A DNA stretch of 64,000 nt, taken from assembly GCF_000003815.2 (NCBI RefSeq), contig NC_049996.1, forward strand, positions 5,353,069 to 5,417,068, in the 5' to 3' direction. The number at the start of each line of letters is the position of its first letter. The stretch's first letter is position 1. Below, one piece after another: positions 1 through 12,500 of this stretch. Both the position numbers and the translations under genes were made by a program. The stretch is from Branchiostoma floridae (lineage: Eukaryota; Chordata; Leptocardii; Amphioxiformes; Branchiostomatidae). The notes under the pieces are model-generated. The model searched no databases and was not told the origin of the DNA. It worked only from the letters and a program-made list of their open reading frames with translations.

Positions 1-814
1 CCATATCCCTCATTCGTCGTTGCTCACTTTTCGTGACGGTGCGCACGTCTAGCCTATTCCCGTGTCTGTCCAGTTTGTGAATAGACAGGAAACTAAGTTC
101 TCTTCGGAGTTTACGAAGAAGAGAACCTCTTCGAAAATATGAGGTTCCGTTTCAAAAAGGGGTTTCCTTTCTTTGCGTACCTGTGGTCAGCATTCACTGA
201 TGTTCAAAAGTCCATTTCCATATCTTAGTCAGATTATTACTTAGTTTACACATTTATCTATAACTATAATTTAAACACAAATATGTAATTTGTGCTGGGT
301 AGCATTTAAATGACATTGTAATCTGCATAAACAATATGACTGCCCAACTTTATTATTGGTGAATGATAGCCATTCTATCCCTGTGTAAGTTTGTCATCAA
401 ATAAAGCTGTACATCATCATGCATACAATACCTCAATGTAGACTTGAAGTTATGTTTACCATTAATGATAATATATAAACAAGATATGATGAAATTTTTA
501 CAATAAACTCTACTGAAGATAAGAGCTTAAACATATTGAATACAAAATATCCGGAGATATTCAGGAGAGATATGCCTGTATTGTTTTCGTTGCCGTCCCG
601 TCCATGGGCGCCGCCATATTGTCTCAAGGGAGTGTTTTGCATCGTCCGAAGGGAATGTTGCATGATGGGCAGTAGTGTCGTCATTTTGACGTGTTAATGA
701 TGATGTGGAATGTTTAGAGCTTGTTGTTGCAGACTTGTTGGAAATTATACAGGGACGACGGCCGCAAAACAATGAAAATTAGTATTTCTAAGGAGGAATG
801 GAGAATTTGCATGG
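1..814. other. Intergenic, no gene seen
   Basis: A/T-rich DNA. Short open frames at 433-772 on the minus strand lie beside the minisatellite and show no domain, start context or splice support. The segment 715-770 shares diverged strings with 1287-1325 and 1557-1575 (GACTTGT...AAATACAGGGA type), hinting at an older flank of the same repeat. Confidence 0.4.
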
Positions 815-1265
815 AAACGTGGTCTTGTGGGAAACAGTGAGACGGCAAGAGCCACATGCATGAAGGATTAATGTGATTTATGAAGTGATTTGATGGGATG
901 GTTTGTAAATATGATCTTGCGGTCTTGTCGGAAACAGTGGGACGGCAAGAGTCACAAGCATTTAATAAATGTTTAGTGTGTTGTATGAATTGATTTGATG
1001 GGATGGCTAGGAAATGTGATCTTGTGTTCTTGTCGGAAACAGTGGGACGGCAAGAGCCAATAGTATGAAGGGTTAGTGTTTGTATAAAAGATTTGATTCG
1101 ATGGTTTGTAAATATGATCTTGTGTTCTTTTCGGAAACAGTGGGACAGCAAGAGCCACAAGCATGAAGGGTTAGTCTGGTGTATAAAGTGATTTGATGGG
1201 ATGGTTTGTAAATTTGATCTTGTGTTATTGTCAGAAACAGTGAGACGGCAAGAGCCTCAAGCATG
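815..1265. repeat. Minisatellite, about 100-bp unit, 5 copies
   Basis: The core TTGTCGGAAACAGTGGGACG recurs near 822, 924, 1027, 1125 and 1226, each followed by GGCAAGAGCCACAAGCATGA-like sequence. Spacing is about 98-105 bp. Antisense open frames through it are by-products of the repeat. Confidence 0.85.
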
Positions 1266-1439
1266 AAGAGATCAGTTCAGATCAGAGATCAGTTGTTGCG
1301 GACTTGTCGTAAAATACAGGGATGACAGCCTGACAACGATGGATGATTGTTCTGTTTTATGATGTTATGGTGATTTTGTATGCGATTTTGAGGTGTAATC
1401 GATGACCTGGAATGTTATTAGCTTATTGTTGATAAGGTA

Positions 1440-1565
1440 CCCTTAAGTTGCACAGCATAGTCATAGAATGTAGGTCCTAGCACCTTTGTATTTTCCTTAT
1501 TATACATGATGTTTGTACCTGCAATTAGCCCTCGGGCAAGACTTGCAATAAACATTAATCAAATT
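1440..1565 (+). mobile_element. Possible LINE 3' tail
   Basis: The segment ends with GGGCAAGACTTGCAATAAAC, a type of tail seen at 3' ends of some LINE families. No coding remnant was seen next to it. The rest of 1266-2690 shows no gene. Confidence 0.25.
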
Positions 1566-2719
1566 GTGCGGACTTGACGCACAACAATGAATGATGTACA
1601 CAGGTTCCTTCATATGCCGATATGAAGATCAGCACATTAAGGATAAAGAAATGACGCAGAGACAATGATTCCGTACACCAGCTGGGTACGGAAGACGTTT
1701 AACGTTATAACGCAGACTGAAGCGATTTCATAACAATGCTACCTTACTTTGTTCTCCATTGTCTCTCCGAAACTTAGAAATCTGTTGTCTTTACATCCTG
1801 TCTTACTAGATAACTGTCTGCTCACACAACACAACATTGGTGACTCCATCTCACTGCGCAGTTCACTTACTCAAACGAAAAAGAATACTCAATAAAGATA
1901 ACAATCATGGCAGAACAGTGTATAATAACAACAATAATAAAAAAAACTAATTACAAATATTCAAAGGTAGTGTCGGGATGCACTGTACAGTTGTGTGTCT
2001 CCTTACAAGTGTATGACGGCATCAAATCTTACTACAGCTTTCATAAACAATGATTGTACAACACATTACTTGTATGTGGTTTATTCCATTTGCACATCTA
2101 GCCCAGATCGACTTGGACCGTGATCGGCGAAAAATACCTTTCTTGTATGTTCTTTGATGTACATAATTGATTGCATATTCTATTTAGTTACGTATTTGTG
2201 TAAGTCAAAAAACATAGACAACACGTGTACAAATTCCCCTTTCCGGCGCTGCTGGCCACAGGACGGCGAATGCTGGAAGTGCAATTTAATCAGACTAGTG
2301 TACGTCAGTCCATAACTGCCGTCAGGTTTTCTCTGGTTGTAGCAGCGCAATCGCTTGTCAACACGCAGCTTTGCTCTCGGCCAGGTATTCTTCTTCGGGC
2401 GACGCTCTTCCGGTTGTTTTATCGCTCCCCTCGGTACCGATGTTGCAAGGTGCACGAACGTCGATATAACACACAAAAACAAGACGTCACACCTATTTTC
2501 GCCAAAAAGATAAAATTTTGGAATTTTTCAAAGTTGGAATTATGACGGTTGTTCACCACGAGCGGCGTGCGGCAAACAGACTTGACTATTCAGTCCATTT
2601 ATTTAGTACAGATTTTGTTTTTACTTATAAAAACGTGTGAGTTAAGAAAAAACGTGCTAATGTTACTTTTTATTAATTAACCCCTTTTACCAGACGGTTA
2701 TTATTGAACCTTTTACTGT

Positions 2720-2985
2720 TAAAAAAATGGGATAACAACCCCGCTTACCCATTTTTTGTTGTTTAACAATAGGTATTTCTGGCAACTCTCTTTAGCATAA
2801 TAAAGGGATAACATTCCCGCTATCCCATTTTTTTAACAATAGGCATTTCTTTTAGTTTTAAGAAATACCTATTGGAAAAAAATGGGATAGCGGGGGTGTT
2901 ACCCCTTTATTATGCTAAAGAGGGTTTCACGAAATACCTATTGGAAAAAAATGGGTTAGCGGGGGTGTTATCCCATTTTTTTTTG
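2720..2985. mobile_element. Long foldback (inverted-repeat) element
   Basis: Left arm (about 2723-2850) and right arm (about 2858-2983) are reverse complements at high identity over about 125 bp, with almost no loop. Shared landmarks include CTTTAGCATAATAAAG, CCCGCTATCCCATTTTTTT and AATAGGTATTTC. Each arm also contains a sub-repeat of the CCCGCT..CCCATTTTTT type. No coding capacity. Confidence 0.8.
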
Positions 2986-3220
2986 CCACCGCAAGACCTG
3001 CTTGGAGATGAATAAAGACGCAAGTAAAGTTAATAATGGATAATCAAAGATATGTAAGGTTAAAAACATAGTTAGAATAATAAGTTGAATAGATTGAAGG
3101 GCTTTGAGTAAGAAAACTCAGTCAAAGGGTTGATAAGGGTTGCTGGTTTTCTCAAGGGTGATTCTTTTGTGCTATCTTACAATTTTGTTGTATTTTCTTG
3201 TCTTTCTTCCGTGCACTTAG

Positions 3221-3461
3221 ACCACTGTTTATAAAGTGCACAAAACAAGAGTTGGACTTTATTTTTCTGTTCATTGTTCTTGGATTCTACAACCACCATA
3301 ATCATGTTGAAGAAGAAAACGCTGCCCTGTATGAGAGGGTGCAGCGGTTAGAGAAAGAAATACAACACCTTCAAGAACACTGCGTTTTCAAGACCACTCG
3401 GGATAACGCTGGTTCCCCAAACGGTCCAAGTCACGATGCCACGCAAGACCAAATAAACAAG
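3221..3461 (+). CDS. Weak candidate exon: hydrophobic segment plus coiled coil
   Basis: An open plus-strand segment bounded by a good acceptor (pyrimidine run then CACTTAG) and a consensus donor (AG|GTACGT). It encodes a hydrophobic stretch (FIFLFIVLGFY) followed by a heptad-like charged helix (EEENAALYERVQRLEKEIQH). A further acceptor-donor bounded stretch at about 5036-5092 (acceptor TTACAG, then GQLAKQHVADKKTKESSS) could be a later exon. No start codon, partner exons or family were identified, so it may be part of a small membrane protein gene or chance. Confidence 0.3.
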
Positions 3462-3539
3462 AGGTACGTAGAACAAATAAGACATCACGAGGTGATAGAT
3501 AAACACTGCGCTATGTTCTTACATTGAAATTAATATTAA

Positions 3540-4080
3540 TCACATCCAATTTTTCTTTAGGTTTACAAAAATATCCAAATTGCAAACATTGCAAATTGAT
3601 TGTCACTAACATGAAGAGTGCCAATGTTATGGACATTTGAAATAAATGTTTTCACATATTAATATACATACATGTAAATTTCTTAGTGTATATCTAATGT
3701 TATCGATGATTACGTTTTTTTTTTCCTTTTTATACTAAGAATACATCATTGCAATTAATTTCAAGCATATCATGCAGCATAATTAGTATCATTAAACAAT
3801 CCAAAGTCCTGCTACACAAATATGCGTATGAAATAGTTTTATTTTTTCACTAGTAATTATCTGATATGATTTCCATGCAGCAGGGCTGAACAGTATCCAA
3901 ATGCCTTGAGATCTGCATGCAGTCGGTTAAAAAGAAATTGTTACCAACGAATTTTTACCAACCAATTGTTACCTGATTAAACCGTTCTTGCTGAATAGGT
4001 GTTAACTGCTCTTATAGGGATGTTGGTGGGTCACTGAATTTGCCCTAATAGAGATATAAATTGCTCATAAAAGTCTAAGC
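3540..4080. other. A/T-rich non-coding DNA
   Basis: No gene or repeat recognised. If the candidate plus-strand gene is real, this would be intron. Confidence 0.3.
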
Positions 4081-4081
4081 A

Positions 4082-4258
4082 TCAGTAGAAGCCGCTTAAT
4101 TGCACGGCCTATTTGTCAGTGAATTTCGTGCAATTGTCCGGCTGGTGCAATAGTGCGAAATTATCTAGCTGGACCGCAATTATTTGGGATTTGGGGATTC
4201 CGTGCAGTTAACAGAAGTGTGCATTAATCCGTTGTGCAATTAACTGGCTTCTACTGTA
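4082..4258. mobile_element. MITE with CAGTAGAAGCC inverted ends
   Basis: The left end CAGTAGAAGCCGCTTAATTG and right end CAATTAACTGGCTTCTACTG form terminal inverted repeats around 175 bp rich in internal GTGCAATT motifs. There is no open frame. Confidence 0.65.
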
Positions 4259-5589
4259 CCATGAATATTCGTATTGTTGTTTATGTGGCCATGAGGAGGG
4301 GCAGTAACACCTTTATTGAATAGAAATAATTCTCCCTGTTTGACTACATGCAGATATCGTGGGGAGGACAGTTAGTCACATTTTAGACCTTGGATAGTAT
4401 CTTTGCCGCCGATAGATCTGCTTGGAGATAAATTTTAATCTAAGCATCATTTTCACCGGAGGTAGACTATTCCTTAAGGAGATTACATTTAGGTTTGTAA
4501 GACCTCTTGTTTTGTTTTATAATTAAAATATGACCCTTGATTCAAGAAGGCGTTTAAGATAAGTCTTTAGAATCAATAAACTTCGCGTCATAACTCTGTT
4601 ACTAATAATACTCTGGTCACAACATTGTCAGTTACAAGGGAAATTTCGGGAAAAGAACTACAAGTTGTTAAATATCTTGGGTGTTTATCATTAAAAAGAT
4701 GACAGTGTAAGTGTAATTTTTGAAAAAGGTACCAAATCTGAAACTTCACCTCTTACGAGTACTCTTCTTGAAACAGGAGGAGGGAGTGGAAAAGGGGCCA
4801 TTAAAGAAGACTGCATCTACTGCAGGAGAAACAGTTAGAAAAAAAATAGAATATCATAATAGAACTACTCTATTTGGATACCAAAACAATTCTAGAAATT
4901 ATATATATTATATAGATTAGTATTGCATTTGATATACAAAAATATATGACACCAGGTAAACATATTCTGTATTATGATAAACGTTGGGCATTATAATAAT
5001 CTGGAAAAATAAAGAAACTATCTTTTATTTACAGAGGGACAGCTCGCTAAGCAACATGTCGCCGACAAAAAGACTAAAGAATCCAGTAGTCCGGGTGTAT
5101 ATGACCTGTAAACATCTAGTGATAAAACATTGCATGTTAGTCAATACTTGTTAGTGATATTTTAGTTGTTGCATGACGATTGTATAAAGCTAACCATGTT
5201 AATCTTAATTCAAGCAACATTTCAGACAAAATGAAGGAACCCGTTGTCCTTGTTGTAATAAGCATAAGATTGTTATCACCAGAATCCACCACAAAATAAT
5301 AGGCCTCCATTTTCCCTAACCAATTCCTCAGTATAGACCAAAACTCCCAATGTGAAAAGTAAGTGACTATGCTTATTCACAATCGTGCATGGTAGCATAA
5401 TAGACAAACAATAAATTAAAGACTGAAAAAACACCCATAATGATAAATAAAGACTGATAAGAAGGTAAAAACCGAAGATGATTAAAAGTGTCCCAAGCAG
5501 CTGACTTGACAAAGCTGTTCAACTAAATACACAACCTCATGGATGCACACGCTTTAATTGTGCTAAGTAATTGTGGGATCGCGAAATGT

Positions 5590-6060
5590 GAGATTGCGTG
5601 GCGCAATCGGCAGCGCGTTTGGCTAAGACGTCGGCCCTGACTTCGAATTCGGATGCCGCGTCACCTACCTTGTGCCCTTGGGAAAGGTACTTTACACGAC
5701 TTTCCTCACTTGACTCGGGTGTAAATGAGTAACTAGCTGCGGCAAGTGGCAGTAGCAGGCCATAATGGCATGTTCGGTCATGACGCACCCGCCATACATG
5801 AGTCAGGGGTAGGAGGAACCCCTTACATCCTTGGTCGGAAGTCCTCCCAGTAGACGGAAACTCCAAACAACAAACCTTCACCTGCTGGGGTGGTAAGACG
5901 TCTTACACGTTGCACGCACGCAGCTCTTGCCCCTGTAGGGCTTAGTGCGCCAGTTGACCATCTAGACGAGAGGGTGGAGAAGGAAGTGCACAGCCCTCAT
6001 TCACCTAAAAAAAGGCACGTGCGACCCGCCTAACCCACCCTGTCTGCCTACCATCGTCTT
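5590..6060 (+). mobile_element. tRNA-derived SINE
   Basis: The head at about 5595-5660 has an A-box-like string TGGCGCAATCGG and a B-box-like string GACTTCGAATTC about 40 bp apart, the layout of an internal RNA polymerase III promoter. It is followed by a non-tRNA body. Cloverleaf pairing is poor, so a functional tRNA is unlikely. The 3' limit is uncertain. Confidence 0.5.
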
Positions 6061-8957
6061 CAGAGACAGATTGATGCCACAAAGTACTGGTGGGCATTTC
6101 CTTTTGACCTCCCCGATTTGTCTCGGAAAGTATAAGACCCTTTAAGAACATTTCAATGCATGTTGATCCTAGTTCCAATAATTAATCGTGATTTCTAAAC
6201 CACGCAGCAACGTCCTCTAGCGATTCGTATGCAAAGTACATGCAAAACCTTCTATTGTTGCTCTTTTCCGACATATCGCTGGAGGGCGCAACTAAGTGGT
6301 CTTCGTTGTGTTACACATCCTCTTGGCTTGACTTCGCACTGAAACACAAACAAATATACATTTATTGACCCAGCAACTACAATACACATTGGAAATAATT
6401 CAAGTCCACCATCATTTGAAATAATATAAAAATTATTTCCATCAGTTGACAACATATAGTTTAATCTACCTGCATATCCTGCATATCAATGCCAGCAGTT
6501 AAGGCAGTTCAATGTGTCGAAATTTAACATATTCCCTGAAAGACAAGATGCTTAGAAATAAAGGGAAAAAGGAGAAATTAATTAATGTTAACACTAACGT
6601 CGTGAAACAAAGGTTTAATGGTGAAGGGTCGATCTATATAAATATTACTAGCCTATCGTTCTCAATTAAGCAGTTACTACATCACGTTATATTATTTTGT
6701 TTGCTTCTCCGATATCTATGTCAGTGTGAGCGCCAATCCCACACGAACAGGCGGTCACGTGGTCTTTCAGAACTGACAGGAGAACGGCCTGTTAAACAAA
6801 AACATTTCAAAAAGAGTTACAGCTATTGTAACATTTCCTATTTTCAAATATCCAGAAAACATAATTGTGTACAGACCATTCTGTGACACCTGTCTATATT
6901 TCGGCATTTCAAAAAAAATGGTTGTTCATTTGTCTTACCAATCGTTATCCAAAGATGAAAAAAATTACAATCCTCCCAGGGGCTGTAAAAGTATGAAGAC
7001 AACAAATATATTGAAACACAGACAGATGCACGCACACGCACATCCAGTCACACCAAAACAATGACTCAATTTTTGATGGAACTACTAGTCCCAAACTACT
7101 AAGTAGAATGATCCAAACAATCATGACAATTATAGAATTGGATATGATTCAAATTTCACCCCAAAGAGTGGCTTTTCGACCTTATTTTATACAGTTGATG
7201 AATCCTACCCTTTGGCAGTACTTTAAGGCACTGATAAAGGCACGAAAAGATAAAGTTCTCTCGTAGATGAGAAAGTCAAACAAGGTCAGAAATGTGATTA
7301 TTTGCTCATCTAGGAAATCTTACTGCTAAGCAAGTAGCATTACAAGTTGATGAATTGAATGATCACAAGCATTGGTTGGAGGGCTGAATCCTGACAGACC
7401 TAAATGAGAAAGCTGAGAGACACTGGCATTTTCGAGCCGAGAGGACGGAGATGTCTTAACTGTCCTTTGTATGTGTGTTGAAAATTTATTTTGTTTCAAA
7501 AGAAAGGCGTTGTTGATTCGGTACTTGTAGGTTGCAGGCGGCAAAATGCAAAAAAAAATAAGAGTGGGCTGTTTTTCAGCAAAATCGAGCATTCTAGATG
7601 GGCACATTTTGGAGCGATTTTTAGACTTTCACTCAAAATACAGAAGGAAAAGACTTGTCGGCGAGGACGCTGTTAACGTTGTTAACCAGCGGGAAGAGTA
7701 GGGAGGAGCAGCCGGAGGAAAAAAGATGGCGTAAACAGCAGAGGCCCGCACCAGCCACCACACAGCCAGGCACGGGTTACACCAGGGCCAACTGAAACAG
7801 AGTCTGCCACTCGAGGATTGGCCTCTACAGTCACACCAGGCGCTGTAACCTGAAAACAACACCGCACGAATTTCATTGTCTCACGAGACAGAAGGATGCC
7901 AACAACAATCCATCAACAGAAACCCAACTACAGCAGTTCGGGGTAGAGCAGTTCGGGGTAGAAAATATGCTTTGTACATAAATCACACGAGGACATTGAC
8001 CGACCATGCAGCAGATGCAAAGCGCGTGGATGTTTCTCTGCTCTGAATTCATTATAGGCACAAATTCGCAAAAATGTTGCATTTAAAATAAATCGCAAAC
8101 AGGTGGCCTGCAGGGATAAAACAGATATAAAGTGGACCGAATAAAGACCTGTTTTCAGATTTGGAAAGGCTAAAATAAAGAATGATTTCTGTGTAGGCCA
8201 TTTTTCTTTGCTATGACATGTCTTTTTCCCATGAGCAAGTGTTAGTTAATAAGTCATCATCATACCTTTACACATGAAAAAAGCATGAAATCATACAGTA
8301 AATGATGGACCAACAACCATAAATTTATTCTGTTAAATGACATCGTGACAGAAAACAGACCAGCATTCTAACGTTACTGTCCCACCGTAAACTGAACACC
8401 AAATAAAGCAGGCATATCTTTAACGTATCAAATAGCAAGCTATCGTTAAGTTTTAAAATGATTTCCAATGATAAAAATCACAATAAAATCAATAAAAATT
8501 CTACACAGCAGTATTGCTACTTTAATGACAAATGAAGTAATTTTTAATATGTAAAGTTAGATGTAGTAGACATACTTTTTGTTCTCTTAAATACTGTTGT
8601 TTCATAGTTTTAAAGTAGTTTGACAATCTATTTCCTACACCATACTTAGCATAGTACAAAAAGAATCTTATACAAAAACATCAACACTGAATTTTCAATA
8701 ACCATACAACAGTGTTCCTCAACTAAACCAAATTATATAAATGAACGTAAGAAAAGTAAACAAAAATGTCACTTATAAAACAACAGTTAACTTACATGTG
8801 TAATAATGCTACACTTGTGGCATTATGCACTAAACAATATTAGCAACAGTGCTTGATAAAACCGTTCACTTATTAAACGGCATAACATACGTAAATACAC
8901 CAACATTGCACCGTAGCATGATAGCATCGTAAATAATCTAGTTCAGTACACCAGCAA
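6061..8957. other. Intergenic, downstream of the MACPF-kringle gene
   Basis: Mostly A/T-rich. Several open frames of 60-125 codons occur on both strands, but none shows a domain, signal, splice support or repeated structure I can name. Nothing else is seen. Confidence 0.4.
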
Positions 8958-8963
8958 TTTATT
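8958..8963 (-). terminator. Candidate poly(A) signal AATAAA of the MACPF-kringle gene
   Basis: First canonical AATAAA on the minus strand after the stop codon, about 370 nt downstream. It would give a short 3' UTR (about 8940-9334). Other A/T-rich hexamers lie further down, so the end is not certain. Confidence 0.45.
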
Positions 8964-9334
8964 ATTTCGCTTATTACGAAGTACTTAATATCGTACTTAT
9001 GGTAAATATAATTGACAGCGCTAGCAAATTATCGTTGTAAAAACTTTTAGCTAAAAAAATGATGTCGGAGGCTATGGCTTTTTCAAGGTTGTCTGGTTTC
9101 CTTCAGCACTTCTGCTCAAGTTTGCATGGCAGAACTCTTCCAGCAGTTTAAAATTGTTATCACCTTAAAGTTAGACTTTCTTAAGTGTGCTGATTGAGAT
9201 GGGGTGTATTCTCTTGTACCGGGGGCATATCCCGGTAACTACTGGGAGTTTCGTGTGGATGTCGTCCAAAGATTTCTCTTTTCATAAAATATAAAATCGC
9301 AATGTTTCGTTAACGTTAATACGATAATTATGGC

Positions 9335-9573
9335 TCAACAATCTGGAATGTCGCATAATTCCCACCGTTCTTTGGGGTCAGTGGTGTAGCACCAAGGACC
9401 ACTACTGGAGGATGGATTCCGGCAAAAGTTTTCCTCCAGTCCAGAACTCGGATATTTGGCAGTCGTTTTAGTGTGTTTGTGCGGAGTCTGACTGTCCCAG
9501 CGTTGGCACGTCTTGCCTGACTTGGTCACAGCCTTGTGTCCTCGGTACGATGCTCCGTTTCCCTCCTTGCAAT
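9335..9573 (-). CDS. Exon 34: kringle domain 4 and stop codon
   Basis: Terminal exon of 239 nt with acceptor CCAAAG. It is a complete kringle: GASYRGHKAVTKSGKTCQRW, NFCRNPSSSS, WCYTTDP and CDIPDC. The stop codon TGA directly follows the sixth cysteine, so the protein ends exactly at the module edge. The lysine-binding Asp pair is replaced by Ser residues. Confidence 0.88.
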
Positions 9574-12500
9574 CTTTGGTTGAAACAAAGATGCCAATTA
9601 ATAGGGTATAGATAGTGAAATATTTGGAAGACAATAACCGTGTAAATCTAAACGAATCTGTTGAATAATGCTGTATGCTTAATTCTATTTGGATATTAGA
9701 TCCTATATAGTAAGCAACTAGTAATTTTTGCTGTCATTTATATGGCCATAATTTCAGTTAAACTAAGGTGGCAAAAACATCCAGTTTTGTAGTCGACGTC
9801 GTGTATTGATCATGCTTTGTATTGCCTCATGTGGCGTCAAAGTCACAACTGGCCATTAAGCAGTGTTTTGACATTTTAGCTTAAAAAGTCAAAACATCCA
9901 ATGTTTCGGCTTCTGGGGGCCTTTGCGTAAGTTTTTTTTTTCTTGGGGGGTGGCTGGATTCGAGATTTCAACCGGGAAACTATGCACAGTGAAAAAGAGT
10001 ATATTCCGGGAAGCTTGTACAGGCTCTTAGCATGGTAGAAGCTTCCCGGAGGCTAAGGGATATACCAGCAACTAATAGGAGTCTACTAGGATGCCACTTT
10101 TGAACCTTACTATATGAATAATTGCCAACCTGATGACGTTATTCGCGGATATGGAATTGCAATGTTTCATTTAAATGTTCAGTATTGAAATAGCTTGCTG
10201 CAGGGTGGTATGCTGCAATGGTCCCACTGCTTGTTGGGGTCAGTTGTGAAACAAAAAGGACCGGTTATGTCACTATGATCAATTGGTTCGAAGACTGCAA
10301 CGGAGGCTAAATTCCTCTGTCGTCTTATTACAACTAAATGGCCTTAAATGCGCTAAGGGGTTGCATTGGGCATATGCCCATAGGATTGATTTCAATAACA
10401 GTTTTGGTACATGTTACTTCAAAATAAAACCAGATATGGAAAACCGGAAACTGGCCAATACCCTGGATACAGTCACTTATTCTAACATTACCAGAGAAGG
10501 GGAACATTCCTACCACTCTGTGAAAACCACAGAACAATCAGCCTTACAATTAGACATGCTAGTAAGGTACTGTAAATGCATTTAAGTTCGCGGGGATTTA
10601 ATTTCGCGTTAGCGGGATAAAGGACTTTTCGCGTTGGTTTTAAGTTCGCGGTGGCCGGTAGTCTCTTAATGTCATGGAAAAATGTTCACGGTGGTTTTAA
10701 GTTCGCGATGGAGTCGTCACCGCGTCATCGTCATTAATCCACCGCGAACATTTCTGCATTTACAGTACATTCTCCTCCGCAGGGACATCCAACAGCCAAA
10801 CTGCCCGTCTGGATGTACCCTGCTCTTTCAACCGTCACCCTTAGTTCCTGACCGACCTGCTTATAAATATTAATGAGGTTACCCTTATACATGCGAGACA
10901 GCTTTTGAAAACGGAAAGCCTATTCTCTGATTGGCTGACAGCTGGTTTGGGGGGGACGTCCACAGGAACAAAGAGTGACGGTTAAAAGAGCAGGGTTCAT
11001 CCAGACAGGCGGTTTGGCTGTTGGATGTCCCTGCGTAGGAGGATGGTAAGGTAATGCTGATGGTTATCTTAAACAGACTGAAACCTCAGGCCAAGGCCCC
11101 CATAGTGGACGGAGCACCGAAGATCAGATTTCAACTCAAGAGTCCTCGATGAGAAGTAACCCCAGCACCAACAAAGTCTGTACCATGTATTTGTTGACTA
11201 TGAAAAGGGCCGCGTTCGGCCGGGTTTGGCATGGAGTTTTGTGGGCAGCTATGAAGAGGTACAACATTGTACCAAAGCTGACTAACTGCATCCAATAGTT
11301 GCACGAAAAGTCCAGTAGTGCAGTACGTTTTGGTTAGGGCGCAGTAGGAGGACGATATAGATTGGCTGGCAGGAGGGGACGCAGAACTGGCCTAGTGGAA
11401 CCATCAGACACTACCTCTAGGAAGCGTCGATGAAGGTTAGACATCCAGGTGATAAGATATGCCAAACAGTAGGAAACATGGCATGTAGGTCAGTGCTGAA
11501 AAAGCCAGTTTAGGCCATACCATCTTAATTCATTGGTTCACTGATTCGCTCGCTCCTATTTTTTGGAAAATAAAATAAAAATAAAAATTACCACTTAGCA
11601 CATTTTTATCATTAATGAAACCATTCACCAACTTTCTGGTGTAGCAAATTGGCCTTTATATCACAAGCTCCTTAAAATGTGGGTATTATTATTGCAGTTA
11701 TATTTTTCATTCATGACGAATTGGACAAACATAAAAACTGACACTACTTTTGTAATTTTCAACAAACAGGTGCTGTTACTGTACAGTAATAGTGTTTTTG
11801 TACTTTTTTCAAGCTGAAAACGTTTTGTTCTTTATGTTTTGGATTAGCCATTATCTTTACCCGAACCATTGTACAATTTTCATTTTTTTTTCGCCCTGTC
11901 ACTCCATAATTTTTATGAAAAAATCCGTGAACCAAGAAATTAAATTGTTGCGGCCTTAATGACAAACAACGAGAAGTAAATGACAGGAAAGATACTGAAG
12001 TAAACCAGAAACAGCTTCAGACAGTGGATCCATTCAAGTACATTGGCTCTATTATTAGAAGGACGTCTCTAAGACAGAAATTCTATCCCCAGCAGCACAG
12101 AATTCAGCAGCCATGGCAAGGCTGAGACACATCCGGAGGGACAGGGACATTAGTATGAAATGTAAGGTACGACTGTTGCAGGCGCTAGTTGTCTCCATTT
12201 TTCTGTATGCATGTGAAACCTGGACGTTGACAGCCTGACTACGACGGAAAATCCTAGCAGTAGAGATGGGATGTTACCGAATACTACTAAATCTATCTTA
12301 CCGTGTTCACATCACCGACACAGAAGTTAGAAACATTATCAAGGAAGCAACTCGAAGACCTTCTTTACCGTCAAGAGAAAGAGAGCGAAAAAGGTACGGC
12401 CACGTGACCAGAGGTAAAAACTTCTCCAGAGTGATCCTATAAGGAACAGTGACAAAGAACAGAAAAAAAGGCAGACAGAAAAAGAAATGGGACGACAAGA

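Noticed and set aside
433-1264. Overlapping antisense open frames of 60-150 codons
   Set aside because: They lie in or beside the 100-bp minisatellite, have repeated nonsense content and no domain or splice support.
815-1265. CRISPR-like array
   Set aside because: Units are whole-length tandem repeats with no unique spacers, in eukaryotic DNA.
5590-5660. Functional tRNA gene
   Set aside because: A- and B-box-like strings are present, but the arms pair poorly and a long non-tRNA tail follows, so a SINE is more likely.
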